This document shows positions 48,315-60,591 of a DNA stretch of 64,000 nucleotides, piece by piece. The first letter of the stretch is position 1. Each line of letters begins with the position of its first letter. The translations under genes were made by a program, and so were the position numbers. The notes below the pieces were generated by a model that was not told the DNA's origin, ran no database searches, and was given only the letters and a program-made list of their open reading frames with translations. Location: contig JAIWNI010000036.1 of assembly GCA_025331435.1 (NCBI GenBank), positions 1 through 64,000 of the forward strand. Direction: 5' to 3'. This stretch comes from Choanephora cucurbitarum. Lineage: Eukaryota; Mucoromycota; Mucoromycetes; Mucorales; Choanephoraceae.

Positions 48315-49258
48315 ACTAACAATTTTTTAAAAAAAAGAGTACGTAAAAGAAAGAAAGAAGGAAGGAACAGTTCAAGTTTGCGGATTTGTTAGGATTTATT
48401 TGCGGACTTTAATTTCTGATGTTAAACATTGCTTTACGAAGGCTGTGGCATCGCATCTAAGCAGCTTGTAAGACATATCTCGAAGGCGAACAGAAATAGA
48501 ATGGGCCAAACTAGAATCTTTCAAAAATAATACGCTATTCTACTAACTTTTTGTTAAGCTTACACTAAACAGATAATTTCTTTTCTGTCTGGTAACTGGA
48601 CCATAATCTAAGAAAGTACAAGATAAGCGAATCGTTTACTAGTGCTCTTGCAGCTATCAGAGAACAAAGGGTTAAGCCATGCTTCGTCGCTCGAGGCTAT
48701 AGTTGAAAGCATATAGTCTCCTTTAGGTACATTCAAACATATTTTTGGTTCTGGCTTTTTGTAGAAAAAATAAATAAATCACCTTGTTAGCATATTACTT
48801 GAATCATGCAGTAATAACTCAAAATACAATAGCCGTTTAGTTGTGCACATCATTTTTATATAAGAGAATTAAATTCATCTTGGAAACTACTCTTCTGCAT
48901 GCCTTTTAATCCTGCTATCTTATCTTTCAAGTCAGAGTAGCTGCTAAAAGTTTTTAACTCATGAACACAAAAATAAAAGCTAAAAGAAGCATTTGATGCT
49001 GCTGGTTAAATTGGAGGCAAAATGGCAAATTAGAAAGGCGACAAATTGGCCTCAAAAGGCTTTATTTTCCCTCTAAAGGCTCCTTCGGACAATAGGGCTT
49101 TTTAATTTTCGCGATATTAATGCAGTTGGAGGAAAAAAAAAGTGTGAGAAGTAAAGTTTGAAATCTGATATATAAACAATTCTTTTTTTTTTGTTTCTTG
49201 TTACTATATTTTCTTTTATATATTCTTTCTCTTTATTAAAAAAAATATACATATAACT
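48315..49258. other. Divergent promoter region
   Basis: 944 bp between the starts of the glycosyltransferase (-) and aldolase (+) genes. No coding support. T/A-rich runs precede both starts. Confidence 0.55.
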
Positions 49259-50248
49259 ATGACTTCTCTCGGTTCTGGTGTTTTTGTTCCTGTCCCCACC
49301 TTTTTCAAAGAAAATGAAGACCTTGACTTAGAATCATTCGACAAGCACATCAAGTTTCTCTCAAACTCTGGCATCTCAGGTATAGTTGTATTGGGATCAA
49401 TGGGTGAAGCTGTTGCTTTATCAGAAGCCGAACGAGACGAAGTTATCAAGCAATGCGTTGCTTCTGTAAAACAACACAATCCCGATTTGAAGGTCATTGC
49501 CGGTGCATCAGCTCAAAGTGCAAAGCTCACTATTGCTTATATTCAAAAGGCTGCTGAATGTGGAGCCGGTTATGCTCTCGTTCTGCCTCCTTCCTTCTAC
49601 CGTGGTGCTATTACTGACGAAGCATTGATTCAATTCTACACAAAAGTAGCAGATCATTCTGCTTTGCCTATTATTATCTACAACTATCCCGGTGTTTGTC
49701 AAGGTGTTGATATCAGTGTTGATGTATTGGTACAACTTACTAAGCATAAGAACATCATTGGTGTAAAGGGTACAGAAGGCAATGTTGGTAAAATGACCAA
49801 CTTGGTCAACAAGACAAATCCTCAAGGTAAAAGAAGACTTATTTTTGCCAAAAAAACTCTCGTTTTACTGACATATTCTATAGAGGTAACATTGTTAGCT
49901 GGTTCTACAGACTTTTTCTTGCCTGAATTGTTGATTGGTGCTGTTGGTTTGATTCCCGGTTCAGGAAATGTATTCCCCAGTCTCTGTGTAGAGATCCAAA
50001 AGTTGTTTGATGCTGGTAAATTGCAAGAAGCCATTCAATTGCAACGTAAGCTGGTAGAAGCCGATGATGCTCTCTGTAGATGGCACGGTATTGCAGGCGC
50101 CAAGAGCTTTATCCAATCTAAATTAGGCTATGGTCAAGGCGTTGTTAGAACCCCTCTCTTAAAGGCATCTGAAGCCAGTGCTCAGAGCGTTGCAAAGGCA
50201 GTTGAAGAAGCTTGGGAGCTTGAACAAAAATACCATACAATTCAATAA
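49259..50248 (+). CDS. DHDPS-family class I aldolase (4-hydroxy-2-oxoglutarate aldolase-like)
   Basis: Two exons (49259-49826, 49884-50248) give 310 aa. Members (DapA, HOGA1, KDG/KDGal aldolases) cleave or form C-C bonds via a Lys Schiff base. Seen: GSMGEAVALS near residue 46 for the pyruvate-binding GxxGE motif, IIYNYPG with Tyr141 in the catalytic position, and GVKGTEGN with Lys170 as the likely Schiff-base lysine. The 57-nt intron (49827-49883) has a GTAAAA donor and TATAG acceptor, is a multiple of three and contains no stop, so the unspliced frame would insert 19 residues (starting GKRRLIFA) right before the conserved VTLLAGSTDFFL. Fungal relatives favour hydroxy-oxoglutarate or hexulosonate substrates over lysine synthesis, which fungi do not make by DapA; that assignment is inference. 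Confidence 0.88.
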   Translation: MTSLGSGVFVPVPTFFKENEDLDLESFDKHIKFLSNSGISGIVVLGSMGEAVALSEAERDEVIKQCVASVKQHNPDLKVIAGASAQSAKLTIAYIQKAAECGAGYALVLPPSFYRGAITDEALIQFYTKVADHSALPIIIYNYPGVCQGVDISVDVLVQLTKHKNIIGVKGTEGNVGKMTNLVNKTNPQGKRRLIFAKKTLVLLTYSIEVTLLAGSTDFFLPELLIGAVGLIPGSGNVFPSLCVEIQKLFDAGKLQEAIQLQRKLVEADDALCRWHGIAGAKSFIQSKLGYGQGVVRTPLLKASEASAQSVAKAVEEAWELEQKYHTIQ

Positions 50249-50314
50249 ACGCATAGAAACAAATCTTACATAATTGATAAAAAGACTCCGGATGAATTAA
50301 AGTTTGAGGGTCAA

Positions 50315-50373
50315 TTTGGCGCAAATATGTGTTTGTGTGGGGTGTCTATAAAAGGCCTGCCGTGACGTGGCAG
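50315..50373 (+). promoter_or_regulatory. E2F-like site, TATA box and bZIP palindrome
   Basis: Upstream of the gene starting at 50510: TTTGGCGC (50315-50322), an exact TTTSSCGC E2F match; TATAAAAGG (50347-50355), a canonical TATA box; and CTGCC-N7-GGCAG (50357-50373), an inverted repeat holding TGACGTGGCA (50363-50372), a CRE/UPRE-type bZIP core. The spacing from TATA to start codon allows a leader of about 120 nt. Confidence 0.5.
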
Positions 50374-50509
50374 TTTCGAACATGAAAACGAGAAAATTTT
50401 TCATTGAGTTGTCTCTTTTTTTTTACTCATCATCCATCACTTTCCGGACTGGAACTCGAACAACCTACTTTTTTTTCCAACACTCTGCATAATTAGATTT
50501 TAAAAAAAT

Positions 50510-52168
50510 ATGGACACAGGAACTGCTTCAACACAAGAGGCTACTTATGTCCAATCACCTAACCATCAAGCCCAACAGCAGCAAGTAGCTCAGGAAGATT
50601 GCGGTATTCTCTCTCCTACCTTGGCCGACATCCTGAGTGATGATCGCATCTTGCGCTTTTATCAATGTGTTAAGGATATCAAAACACAAGGCTCTCCTAG
50701 CCAAACAGGTTCTATGTTCTTTGCTCTTTGTCATGCATTGGGTGATACTGTCTCTTTCCTTAAGGTACCTAATATGTCCAAGATCATGTTTCGCCAGGAG
50801 CAACAGATTTTTGCTGTCAACGTAGCAGGCACACAACAAGATACATTTCAGCACAACCCACCACCACCACCTCCCCCACAAGCCATAGCACCAATGTCAG
50901 ATAGTAACTCAGATATGTCTTCTCTAATGGCCGGCAGCACAGCCGATTTGATGCACGATGTAGGTTCTACTCACACATCGCACCTCTTTTCTGCTACTGG
51001 TGCCGATGGCTCTCCTCAACATTTGTTACAAGCGGCCTTAGCTTCGGTTACACCTCATCATGCTGTCAATTCTGTTGTACACCAGGTACCTACAGCTACC
51101 GGTAAGCGAAAGCATGCCGATAACAAGGATGGCACAAAACGAGCCAAGAAGTCATCTCCAAGAGATAAAGAATATGCTGTTAGACGTAAATGATATCACT
51201 GTTAAATTAGAGATAGAACACATTGTTAACATTCCTTAAATTGTGTTATAGGCAATGAGGTGATCAATGATCTTTTAAAAGTACCAGAGGCTGATTTACT
51301 GCACCAAGCAAACACAGTGGATGATGAAGTCAAATTGATCATTCAAGGTCATGAGCGCTCTACAAAACATGGCTCACTTGATCCCTTACCGCGCTTTGCT
51401 CATTTTGCTAATTTGGCTGCTCATTATGATTGTGATTTCGCTCCCAAGAATGCTGGTGTCTACTTCAACTATGAATACTTTCAACTTTACTTGGCTTATC
51501 GTGATATGGAAATTGAAAAGCAAAGACAACAACAGATGGAAGGCAGTGATCCACGCACCATTATGGCCCAATGCCGTGCTGACATCGAAAAGGTCCTTGC
51601 CAATAGTAATTGGGAAGCTATCCGTCGTCGTCTAACCATTGGTGAGCGTATTTGCTCTGTTTGTGGTGTTGTAGGTCGTGGTTTCTTGCTGCTCAGTAGA
51701 CAGGTCTCTGGCCGCAAGTTGCTCCACAACTTCAATACAACCGAATGGGCTGAATTCATGAGTGAATTTGAAAGACCTGAAAGTCAACAAATCCTGCAGA
51801 CACTTCAAGCCAAATATTCACCTGAACGATTCTATGGTCCTCGTCAAGAATTAATGGTGGTGAATCATCCTGCTCAAAGCACAACTATTGATTTAACTGA
51901 TGTAGACGATACAAACAACGATAATGCTAGCATTGTTGAAGGCATGGTGAAGCCTAATGCTATTGTCGCTGAAATGACTGCTCCTGCTGATGTTGCTGCT
52001 GTAGATCCTGTGCCTGAACATGTATCTGATCCATCTAACGATGATGAGAGCGCTGCCGTTGCTGCCGTTGCTGCAGCTGTTGCAGCTGCTGTGGGAAACA
52101 CATCGTCTGCTGCTTCTACGCCTGTTATGAACCATGTTGCTCATAATGAATATGAGCATCAACAGTAA
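50510..52168 (+). CDS. Unrecognised 530-aa, probably nuclear protein
   Basis: Two exons (50510-51185, 51252-52168) give 530 aa. I cannot name the family. Seen: a Gln-rich head, a folded-looking block LADILSDDRILRFYQCVKDIK to about residue 105 (including SMFFALCHALGD), a P8 tract, a bipartite basic nuclear-localisation-like region (about 198-222, KRKHADNKDGTKRAKK), then a second ordered region (about 225-440) with PRFAHFANLAAHYDCDF, NYEYFQLYLAYRDMEIE, a Cys pair in GERICSVCGVVGRGFLLL and LLHNFNTTEWAEFMSEFE. The tail is acidic with an Ala/Val repeat (SAAVAAVAAAVAAAV). Ordered regions and a proper intron make a gene nearly certain. Its promoter carries a perfect E2F-type site, so a cell-cycle link is possible but unproven. 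Confidence 0.8.
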
Positions 52169-52443
52169 AATTATGTATATATCAGCATACGTACATACAT
52201 TTATACACGTTTAGCGCTTCCCCTCTTTCCCTTTTTCTTTCCTTATATACTTCTTTACATTTTCATAGCATAAATACATTGTTCTCTTTCTCCTTTTTCT
52301 CTTTTTAATTTTAATCATTAAACATTCTATACATCATGATTTCCATTCCCAAACACACATCATTGAAGAGAGAATCTTGTTTTAGATCATTTTCATAAAA
52401 ATGCCTTCTAATGGACTTGTGTGATATGTACAATTTATTCTAT

Positions 52444-54618
52444 TTATTTTCTTCTTGAGCTGAGGTCACCACCTTGGATGAAAAGACTACTCAAGAGAGT
52501 AAGACAACTCATGACTGCACAGGCTGCATATGTGTAGCGAAGAGCAATTTGGTATGAATCAAGAACATCGTCAAGGATATCAGCAGGTAAAAGGTTGCGT
52601 ACTTCAGTCATGGATTTACGAGCAATTTCGATGTACTAAATATCATGTCAGCTTCAACTATTTGTGTCATCTTAATAAAAAAAAGAACTTACCAAATCGG
52701 CGTTAGGACCTGTGATTTTCTTGACCAATACATTCTTAACAATAGCTTGGAAGATGGCAGAAGTTAAGGAAACACCAACAACACCACCTACTGAACGGAA
52801 GAGATATGACATAGATGTGATGGTAGCCATTTCTAAAGAGGAAGCCTATTAGCATAAGAAGTCTACATACTATCAAGCTATATCTTACCAGAATGTTTGA
52901 CACATGAGTGTAAACCAATCAAGACAGCAGTAATCACAATACCCATTGCCAAACCATCTGCAGCTAAACAGACAAGCATGAACACCTTGCTGGTCTGAGG
53001 AGTCCAAGAAGTGTAACCAAACATAGCAATCATAGAGAGGATAGCAGCAGCAATAGTAATCTTGCGGAATTCACCTACTCGAGACATGTATTGGCCTGAG
53101 TAAACAGAACCAATACAGACAAAGATGATCTTGGGTGTGAAATAGATACCAGCCAATGAGGGACTCAAACCCAACAAGGCTTGGAAGTAAAGAGGTGTGA
53201 TATAGATAACAGCATTGGTGGCCATTAAACACCAAAGGTTAACCATGGAGCATGCAAAGGGTGTACGACTAGAGATGATCTGCCAGGGCATCAAAGGATG
53301 AAGGGCAAATTTAGCTTCAACAACACAGAACAAGACAGTGAACACAAAGGCACCAGCAAAGCAGCCCAATACGATAGGATCGCTCCAAGGTTTGATGTTA
53401 CCACCTAAGGAAGTAGCTACCAAAAAGCAAATTACAGCAACGACAACAGTGATGGCACCTGCATAATCAATACGGTTTAATCTTTCACGGAATGTTTCAT
53501 TTGTGTTTTCTTCAAGGTTGTAATTGGTCAACAATTTGGAAGCAATAAAGATGGTGATTAACAAAAAGGGAAGATTGATATAAAAGCAAGAGCGCCATCC
53601 AAGAGTATCATTGAGCAAACCACCCAATGGTGCACCTAAAATTGAACCCACCTAAGAAATAATAGCGTGAATACATCTCATGATAAGACATGCTTTACGT
53701 CTTTTTTTTTCTTAATGACTTACAGTAAATGCAATGTTACCATAACTTTGAAATTTGCCTCTTTCTCTAATTGGTACTAAATCGGCATTGATAACAGTGG
53801 TCATACTATTTGCATGGAAAGAGAAAGTTTAGTTTTGAAGATTTCAAAGGGAAATTCAGATAGTTTCTTACCAATTGATACCACCACCACCTACACCAGC
53901 AATAGCTCGGGCAATGACAAGTATCCACAGATTGCTTGCAGCACCACAAAGGAAAGATCCAATGAAGAAAACAATTGTAGCGAACAAGAGTGCAGTTTTA
54001 CGACCAAAAACATCAGATATGCGACCATCTTTTTTTTTATGGATATTGTCAAATTTAAGCTTTTGTTTGTTTGTCTGATAACACTTACATAATGGCTGTA
54101 ATGCTGTGAAACTCAGCATATAAGAAGTAGCAATCCAAATAATTTCATTTGATCTAAAGCATGTTTAATGAGCGACTCTTCTCTTTTTCTTTTTGAGTTT
54201 TTATGTTGTTACCTTTTGAATTCAGTACCGATTTGAGGATAGATAGTTGCCACAATTGAATTGTCCAAAGAAGCTAGAACGACTGCCACATAAATACTAT
54301 ACATGTCAAAAATCGAGATTAAAAAATGGAATTTTTTTATTGTCCGCTTATATTATCTTACCCAGCAAAGATAGCATAGATATTAGCTCCATGAAGTCTT
54401 CGTTTATAGACGTCGTCCATTCCGGCTGAAGGATTTTCATTTGTTTCAGAAACTACTACTTTGATACTAGGGGGATTGGATGTCATGATAGTGATAGCAT
54501 CAATATCCTTGCTGCTGCTACTGCTGCTACTGCTGCTGCCAATAGCATTGTCTGAATTGCTTGATTTATACTGGGTATGCTTTGTGCCTAGCAATGGCGA
54601 TGTTTCTCCTTTAGCCAT
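52444..54618 (-). CDS. MFS transporter, DHA2-type multidrug/basic amino acid exporter
   Basis: Eight exons (54618-54362, 54296-54213, 54153-54089, 54028-53872, 53805-53724, 53651-52889, 52832-52693, 52635-52444) give 579 aa, the usual size for 14-helix DHA2 proteins (yeast Azr1, Vba1-3, Sge1). Seen: a hydrophilic 85-aa head with an S9 run, motif D1-like LASLDNSIVATIYPQIGTEF, motif A YGRISDVFGRK, GVGGGGINC and VPIRERGKFQ in the second loop, motif C-like VGSILGAPLGGLL and LGWRSCFYINLP. Fungal relatives export drugs or move basic amino acids across the vacuolar membrane; the substrate cannot be read here. The start was set at MAKGETSPLLG; an SPLLG motif near the N-terminus is common in vacuolar MFS proteins, suggesting, not proving, a vacuolar site. 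Confidence 0.9.
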
Positions 54619-57322
54619 TCTAATTAACAATTCTATGATTAAAAGAAGAAAGAGAGAAAGAGAAGGAAAAAGATGAACACAGCTTGCTTTATAATCGCTG
54701 TAGTATTTTTTTTGTGTCCAGGTGTGACTTGGCAGAAACATATAACAAAAGGTACATAGTACAGTTTTTCTAAATCAACATGTCGTATTTTGAAACCACT
54801 TGCCTTTTTTACTTATTTGTCTCAAGCAAGAACCTTTACTTAAACTATCTACAATGACAGAAAATCATTTAAGGGGATTTACAGGTACTTCAATGCTAAG
54901 GGGCGGAAATTCAAAGATCTTGGTTTTGATTTAGCAATTGTGAAGAAAGTAGTATACTCGTTTGAATGTTCGAAATAGAGAACAAAACAAAGCAGTTATA
55001 GAGTGGATAACAAAACAAAAATGACAAACGGCTAGATTCGACACAACTGGTCTATACGAGCAAACACCTCGCAAATAGAGAATACAAAGTCAGCACAAAG
55101 CACGGCTAATTAGTTCAAGGGCAAAGTGTCACAGACTAACAAAATTAAGCTTCATGTGCTTTCACTTTTGAGACAAAGGAAACACACGTTTTCTTTCTTT
55201 TTCATCGAAATGAGTTTTGATTTGAACCTGAAGCCCAAAAGGACAATCAGCATGCTTTTAGCCACTTTGATCTCTAAATATTTATTGGTAAGCTTCTATG
55301 CCGCTTTTCTCGGTTTGAAAGGAAGACACAACTGTCTTTTCTTGGTATCTTTCTTCTTTAGTAGATTAAGTTCTCGAAAATGATCACAAAGCCTAATTTC
55401 TCTAGCAATTGAAGTTTACTTTTTGTTCACTTACCAAGCCAACTCATACACAATTGTGCTTTCTATACACTTGTATAATCAATTTGCTTTACATTTTTTT
55501 TTTACCGGAGCTAGTTTTTTTCTGTAAATGTTTAAAAAGAGAATCCCGGTCTTTCGGCCACCTTAAGAATCCACTGAATTGGTATCACTAAGACAAATCA
55601 TCTGATCTAATTATCAGAATTAGTATATGTAAATCTAATCTTGCTTCTCTTCTTATTCAACCAGCAACAATGACAGGTATTGCATTAAATAAGTCTAGCT
55701 ATGTAAATATGATGATTTAGTAACCTTCGTAATATCTCCTGATGTCTTGTCAGCTCTATTTTCAAGAAAAAAAAAAGTTTTGCAATCTCCGATTAAGTTT
55801 TGCACAACCATGTGCAGCCCTGACAAGCATCTTTAATTCAAAACTGCTTCATACTGAATAAGGAAAACTGTGCCTTCCACAATGCTTCTAAGACGAGCTT
55901 AATAAGTTGTTCAGAGAAATCAACCTTATGGTCCCTTCTTTCTCTGCTTGAGTTGAGTTTTTGATCGTCTGTTAAGCATCTTTCTTTTCTGGGGCAAGTT
56001 TAGCCTTTCTAAAGTTTTAACACTCTTGTTTTTTTAGTAGAAAAGTAATGTTAGCGATCATGATTCAGCTGAAGTCATGTTAGTAACATTATACCATAAT
56101 TCAAAAGAGGCTGTTGTAGAAAGGTCATGGAATCATGCTATCTTTTTTTTTTGTAGAAGCCATTTGAGTTGAATCGGTTGTAAGTTCTCATGTCAATGCA
56201 AACAACAGTTGCACTGAAGAAGGACAGCTGCCAATTCTGTCTTTTTGCCCTATTTAAGGGCATCAGATCTCAAAAAGCTGCATTCAATGAAACAACGATA
56301 TTGGTCATTAGAGTTGCACTGCTTTCCTAGAATACGAGTTTTAATTTTCTAATCAGCTTTTGTTTGTGTTTGATTCTGGTTGTTTATTGAAACATCTGAC
56401 TTGGCGTATAAGCTCTCTTTCCATGAAGGAACAGTAGAAGAATAGGCCATGGTCATTGTTGTACAAGAAATGCAAATTTGAGACAAGAGGTATGCCTTTC
56501 TTCAATTCATACAGAACATTTTTTTTTGAAATGAAGAGCATATGATCTTGTATGAAAAAAAAAAGGTTTGTGTCTTAGTCGATTACTGTTCTTTGGTCAG
56601 GTTAAGCCTGAAATGCTGTCATGTAGTTAATCCCGTTTTTGTATCTAATTGATAGTACGCATAAAGTATCTCCATCTCAAAAGATATAGAAAAACGTATT
56701 CAACAACTCTCTCTCTCTCTCTCTCTCTTGAAATCCAATTTGGTTTCTGGAAGGTCAAAACTTCTTTTTTGCCAATGCCTGCTTGTATGAAAGGATGGCA
56801 TAGAGGTAGCCTTACCAGTCAGTGAAATCCAGAAAAAGTTTCATCGTTTGCAAGCCATACAATTGTGCAACTATACAAAGCTAGGCAATACTTGTTGCAA
56901 TTGCATACAACAATTGTCTACATAGAGACATAAACCAATTAGTATCATGAACTAGAGAAGCATCTTCTCTTTAATGAATCATTTTGCCTCCTACAGATCA
57001 TTTCGGACTCTGCCAATCTGTGGTTATTGTTTAAAAAGGCATCTGTTTCTGATACAATAAATCAAATCGTCTTCTACTGGTATGCCTCAATTCAACAAAG
57101 ACTTTCTGAGCAGGTTTACAAACAACAGACTCATTCTGATTGGGTCGTTGCTTCGAAGTTTAAGTCACGTGATCTGAGCTTAACGTCATTCCTAGCATAC
57201 GCCAATCAGAAAGCTAAGATTCCAGAGGCGGTCCTATTATTTTTCTTTTCAGCTCTTTTTTCTGATTAAAAAAAAAACTTTCTGTTCAATACAAAATAGG
57301 GAAAAAGTTTTTAAAAAAAAAT
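54619..57322. other. 2.7-kb gene-poor region
   Basis: No frame above 90 codons and none with family motifs. It contains a (CT)n microsatellite at about 56707-56729 and several T runs. The last 50 bp is the A-rich leader of the bromodomain gene. Confidence 0.55.
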
Positions 57323-59281
57323 ATGTCCTATTCGCCTGAACTTTCTCCTATCGCGTATTCTGACGAAGAAGAGAGGTCACCTACAGCACCAGCGCCACCT
57401 ACTATCAAACTTAAGCTCAAATTAAATCCCTATCCTTCAGTAGAAAAGAAGAAGAAACACAAGAAGAAACACAAAAGAAAGCATAAAAAATCAAAAGAAT
57501 ATGCACCCGAAGATTCACAAGAAGAAGAAGAAGAAGAAGAGAGTGAGCCTGCTCGTTCTCATATAGGCGGCAAAAGACCCTTTGCTCTGATGCAGCAGCA
57601 ACAATACTACCAACAGGATGACGATGAAGACGAGGAGGAGGATAGACCTGCAGCATATAATCACGAAGAAGACATGGATGAAGAATCAGAAGAGTCAGAG
57701 CAAGAAAGCTATCATCCTACAGACACAAAAAAGGCTAAACATAAACACCATCATTATGACGAACCACCCGAAGCCTTGCCTCAGCCTGCTGCAACAGGTC
57801 GTAAGCTATCAAAGCAAGGCAGGCGACCTTCTTCGACATCAAAGTCACAGGTTCCTGGAGAGAAACCAAAGAAGCGAGGACGTCCTACCAACAAAGCTAA
57901 GGCTGCTGCCTTGATTGCCGCACTCCCACCCAAAATACCAGAACAACCAAAGAAAGATGTCAAATCTATTTTAACTAAATTACTTGATAATATTGAAAAG
58001 TGAGTAAACACGCCTTATTGATCTACACGGCCATCTAATGACATTTCTTTTCTTTTATAGACGAGATGCCTATGGTCTCTTTTTAGAACCTGTCAATCTT
58101 GATTTAGTGCCTGACTATCTGAAGGTCATCAAACACCCTATGGATTTCTCAACTATGCGAAAGAAGATCGAAGATGGCACCTATACCGAAGCAGACGCTT
58201 TTCGCTCAGATTTCAATCTAATTGTAGCCAATGCTAAACTATACAACGCAGCTGATACTATTTATTGGAAAAGTGCAGATAAGATCTATGAAGTCGGCTC
58301 TAAGTTGATTGATCGTGCAGAAAAACAGATTGAAGAGGAAAAAGCACAACAAGCTTATTATTCAGAGGACATAAAGGGAAAAGATAGTATTTCATCAAGG
58401 AGACTCTCGATGGCCAGTGGTGGCAGTGGGCGTAAGGATTCGCTTGGTATCAAAGAAGAAGATGTGGATATCATGGGCATTGATACCGCATTGCCTACTT
58501 TACGTAAACATAGCAGACAAGGATCTGAAATTCATTCTGTTCGAGAAACCAGTGTAGACTTGAGTGGTTCTCGTGCCATTACACCTATTCGATCTGTTAC
58601 TGCTCCCTATAAGAAAAAGAAGAAGAAGGCAACTGACACTGGTGTTCTTTATGGTCCCGATGGTTCCTTGCATACAGTAGGCGGAGGTAAAGATAAAAGT
58701 AAACACTTGTGTTGAATAAGTTACTGAAAGCATTATTGTTAGTCTCTGATTTAGATACATTGATTCCCAGAGAAAGTTCATTTGCTGATCCACCTTTATT
58801 GACGACATCCAATCCTGCAGCACTTCCTTCTGCCTTCTTTATCAACCGAAACTCAACAGACGATTTCTTTCAGAATAAGCACTTTGTTCATTCTGCTCAT
58901 TTCTGTGACTATGGACCATTTACCACGTTAGGTGGACAGCCACCAGGTGCATTTTATACAGCCTTGGATGCCTCTTATATCTACCCACTTTATGGTGATG
59001 ATCGTGGCGAAGCTTACATGAAGAGTCTTTGGGACTTTATTACCGAAGAAGATAAGGTAGAAGAAACACTATTGAAGGAAACAATAGAGCAGAAATCGAA
59101 TCATTTGACAAGAGGTGCCTGGAGTGTAGTTCAACAGGCATTAGACCGTCGAAATGAAAACTTGCAGGCAAAGAACACACCAACTGAATACGACACATTA
59201 AACACTGAATTTGGACCTGTGGATGCTGCTAAAATTGTAGATAAGATTGAAGCTAAATTACAAATAAAACAATCATTGTAA
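57323..59281 (+). CDS. Bromodomain protein of the BRD7/BRD9 type
   Basis: Three exons (57323-57999, 58061-58686, 58743-59281) give 613 aa. Bromodomains read acetyl-lysine on histones. Seen: a Lys-rich then acidic head (KKHKKKHKRKHKK, then EEEEEEE), an AT-hook-like KKRGRPTNK, and one bromodomain at about 210-310 (LLDNIEKRDAYGLFLEPVN, VIKHPMDFSTMRKKIEDG, FNLIVANAKLYNAADTIYW), with the acetyl-lysine Asn in the YN pair. The C-terminal half includes VLYGPDGSLHTVG, LDTLIPRESSF and a helical end, as in fungal BRD7/9-like proteins. The second donor is ambiguous: 58687 (56-nt intron) or 58699 (44-nt), both in frame. The stop lies only 43 bp before the start of SPT3. Confidence 0.87.
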
Positions 59282-59324
59282 ATACATGTATTTTTTTTTC
59301 TCTCTTTTCCTTAATTATTTACAA

Positions 59325-60470
59325 ATGGCAGCAGAAGCGAAAAAAGTAAAAAAAAAAATTACTATAGCAACATCATGACCAAGGACTCATTCTACTATCT
59401 AGTCAAAGTACCGTTTTCAAAGTGAAATACAACAAATGATGTTTGTGTTTGGTGAAGTATCCGACCCGCTTCAAGAAGTGACATTGCTTGTAGAAGACAT
59501 TGTTCGTTCTCAAGTGATTGAAATTGTAAAGTACATGTCTTTCTAGAAAGCCATTCTTGTTCTGACATCTCTGTAGATCATTCAAGCAGCAGCTCAAGCA
59601 ACTCGTAGAAACTCACGATATTTAAGTGCAGAAGATTTGATCTTTCTGATGCGCCATGATCGCGCCAAAGTCAACCGTCTTCGATCGTTTCTCAGTTGGA
59701 AAGATGTCCGTAAAAACGCCAAAGATGCCTCAGGCGACCAAGTAGAAGACGTAGTGGAAGAAACAAATACAGGCAAGATACATCGAAGTATCATCAAATT
59801 ACCTTGGGAACTTGTCAATCAGTTTACTGATGTAATTGTCAAGTCTATCAATCCAGAAGAAGAATCAGAGGACGAAGACGAGATTGAAGCCTACAATGAT
59901 TCTATTCAGCGCTTAAAGGAAGCAGATGATATCACGCGTGCTATGACAAGAGAAGAATATGTTCATTATTCAGAATGTAGACAGGCTTCATTTACCTACC
60001 GAAAGGGCAAACGGTTTCGGGATTGGGCTTGCATGAGTTCGATTGTGGATATCAAACCAAATGATGACATTGTGGACAGTCTAGGTTTCTTGACATATGA
60101 GATGGTCTCGAAACTGACAACAACAGCCCTTCGTATCAAACGTGATCTGATGCAGGCAGCAGGTCAGAGAGAAGAAGAGCCTATCTCATTGGGCATGAAG
60201 CGAAAGAGAGCTGAGGAAGACACTGGTGGACCTTCTACACCTTCAGACGCAACACCCATAAAATCAGAAGAAGAGATGGAGGACAAAAAGGAAGAAAAAG
60301 AAGATAAAAATGAGGATGATCATTGTGGTCTGTTCTCATTACCAAGTACAGAACAAACACCTTTATCCACAGAGCATATATTAGAAGCATTCAGAAGATT
60401 ACAACAAGTGCCACAGCCTACAAGGAACTTTCGTGGCGGACTTGTGCGTACAAGGATTTCTTTAATTTAA
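59325..60470 (+). CDS. SPT3: SAGA subunit Spt3
   Basis: Three exons (59325-59345, 59403-59525, 59577-60470) give 345 aa; yeast Spt3 has 337. Spt3 holds a pair of histone folds and helps SAGA deliver TBP to promoters. Seen: KYRFQSEIQQMMFVFGEVSDP and LLVEDIVRSQVIEI, then SAEDLIFLMRHDRAKVNRL and SFLSWKDVRKNAKD, nearly identical to the yeast N-terminal histone fold; a second fold-like part with TREEYVHYSECRQASFTYRKGKRFRDW and VDSLGFLTYEMVSKLT; and an acidic/Lys-rich insertion before the final FSLPSTEQ...AFRRLQ. The first exon codes only MAAEAKK; the start rests on the intron at 59346-59402 (57 nt) that joins it in frame to SKYRFQSE. An internal ATG in that intron runs into a stop. Confidence 0.94.
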
Positions 60471-60591
60471 ATAATTTCTATTCTACATTGTGGGGGGGAA
60501 TCAATTGACACACACATGCTAAAAAGTGTATGTGGTGTTATTATAAGGAAAAATAAATAATAAGTATGAATTCAACATAAAAAAAAAAAAC

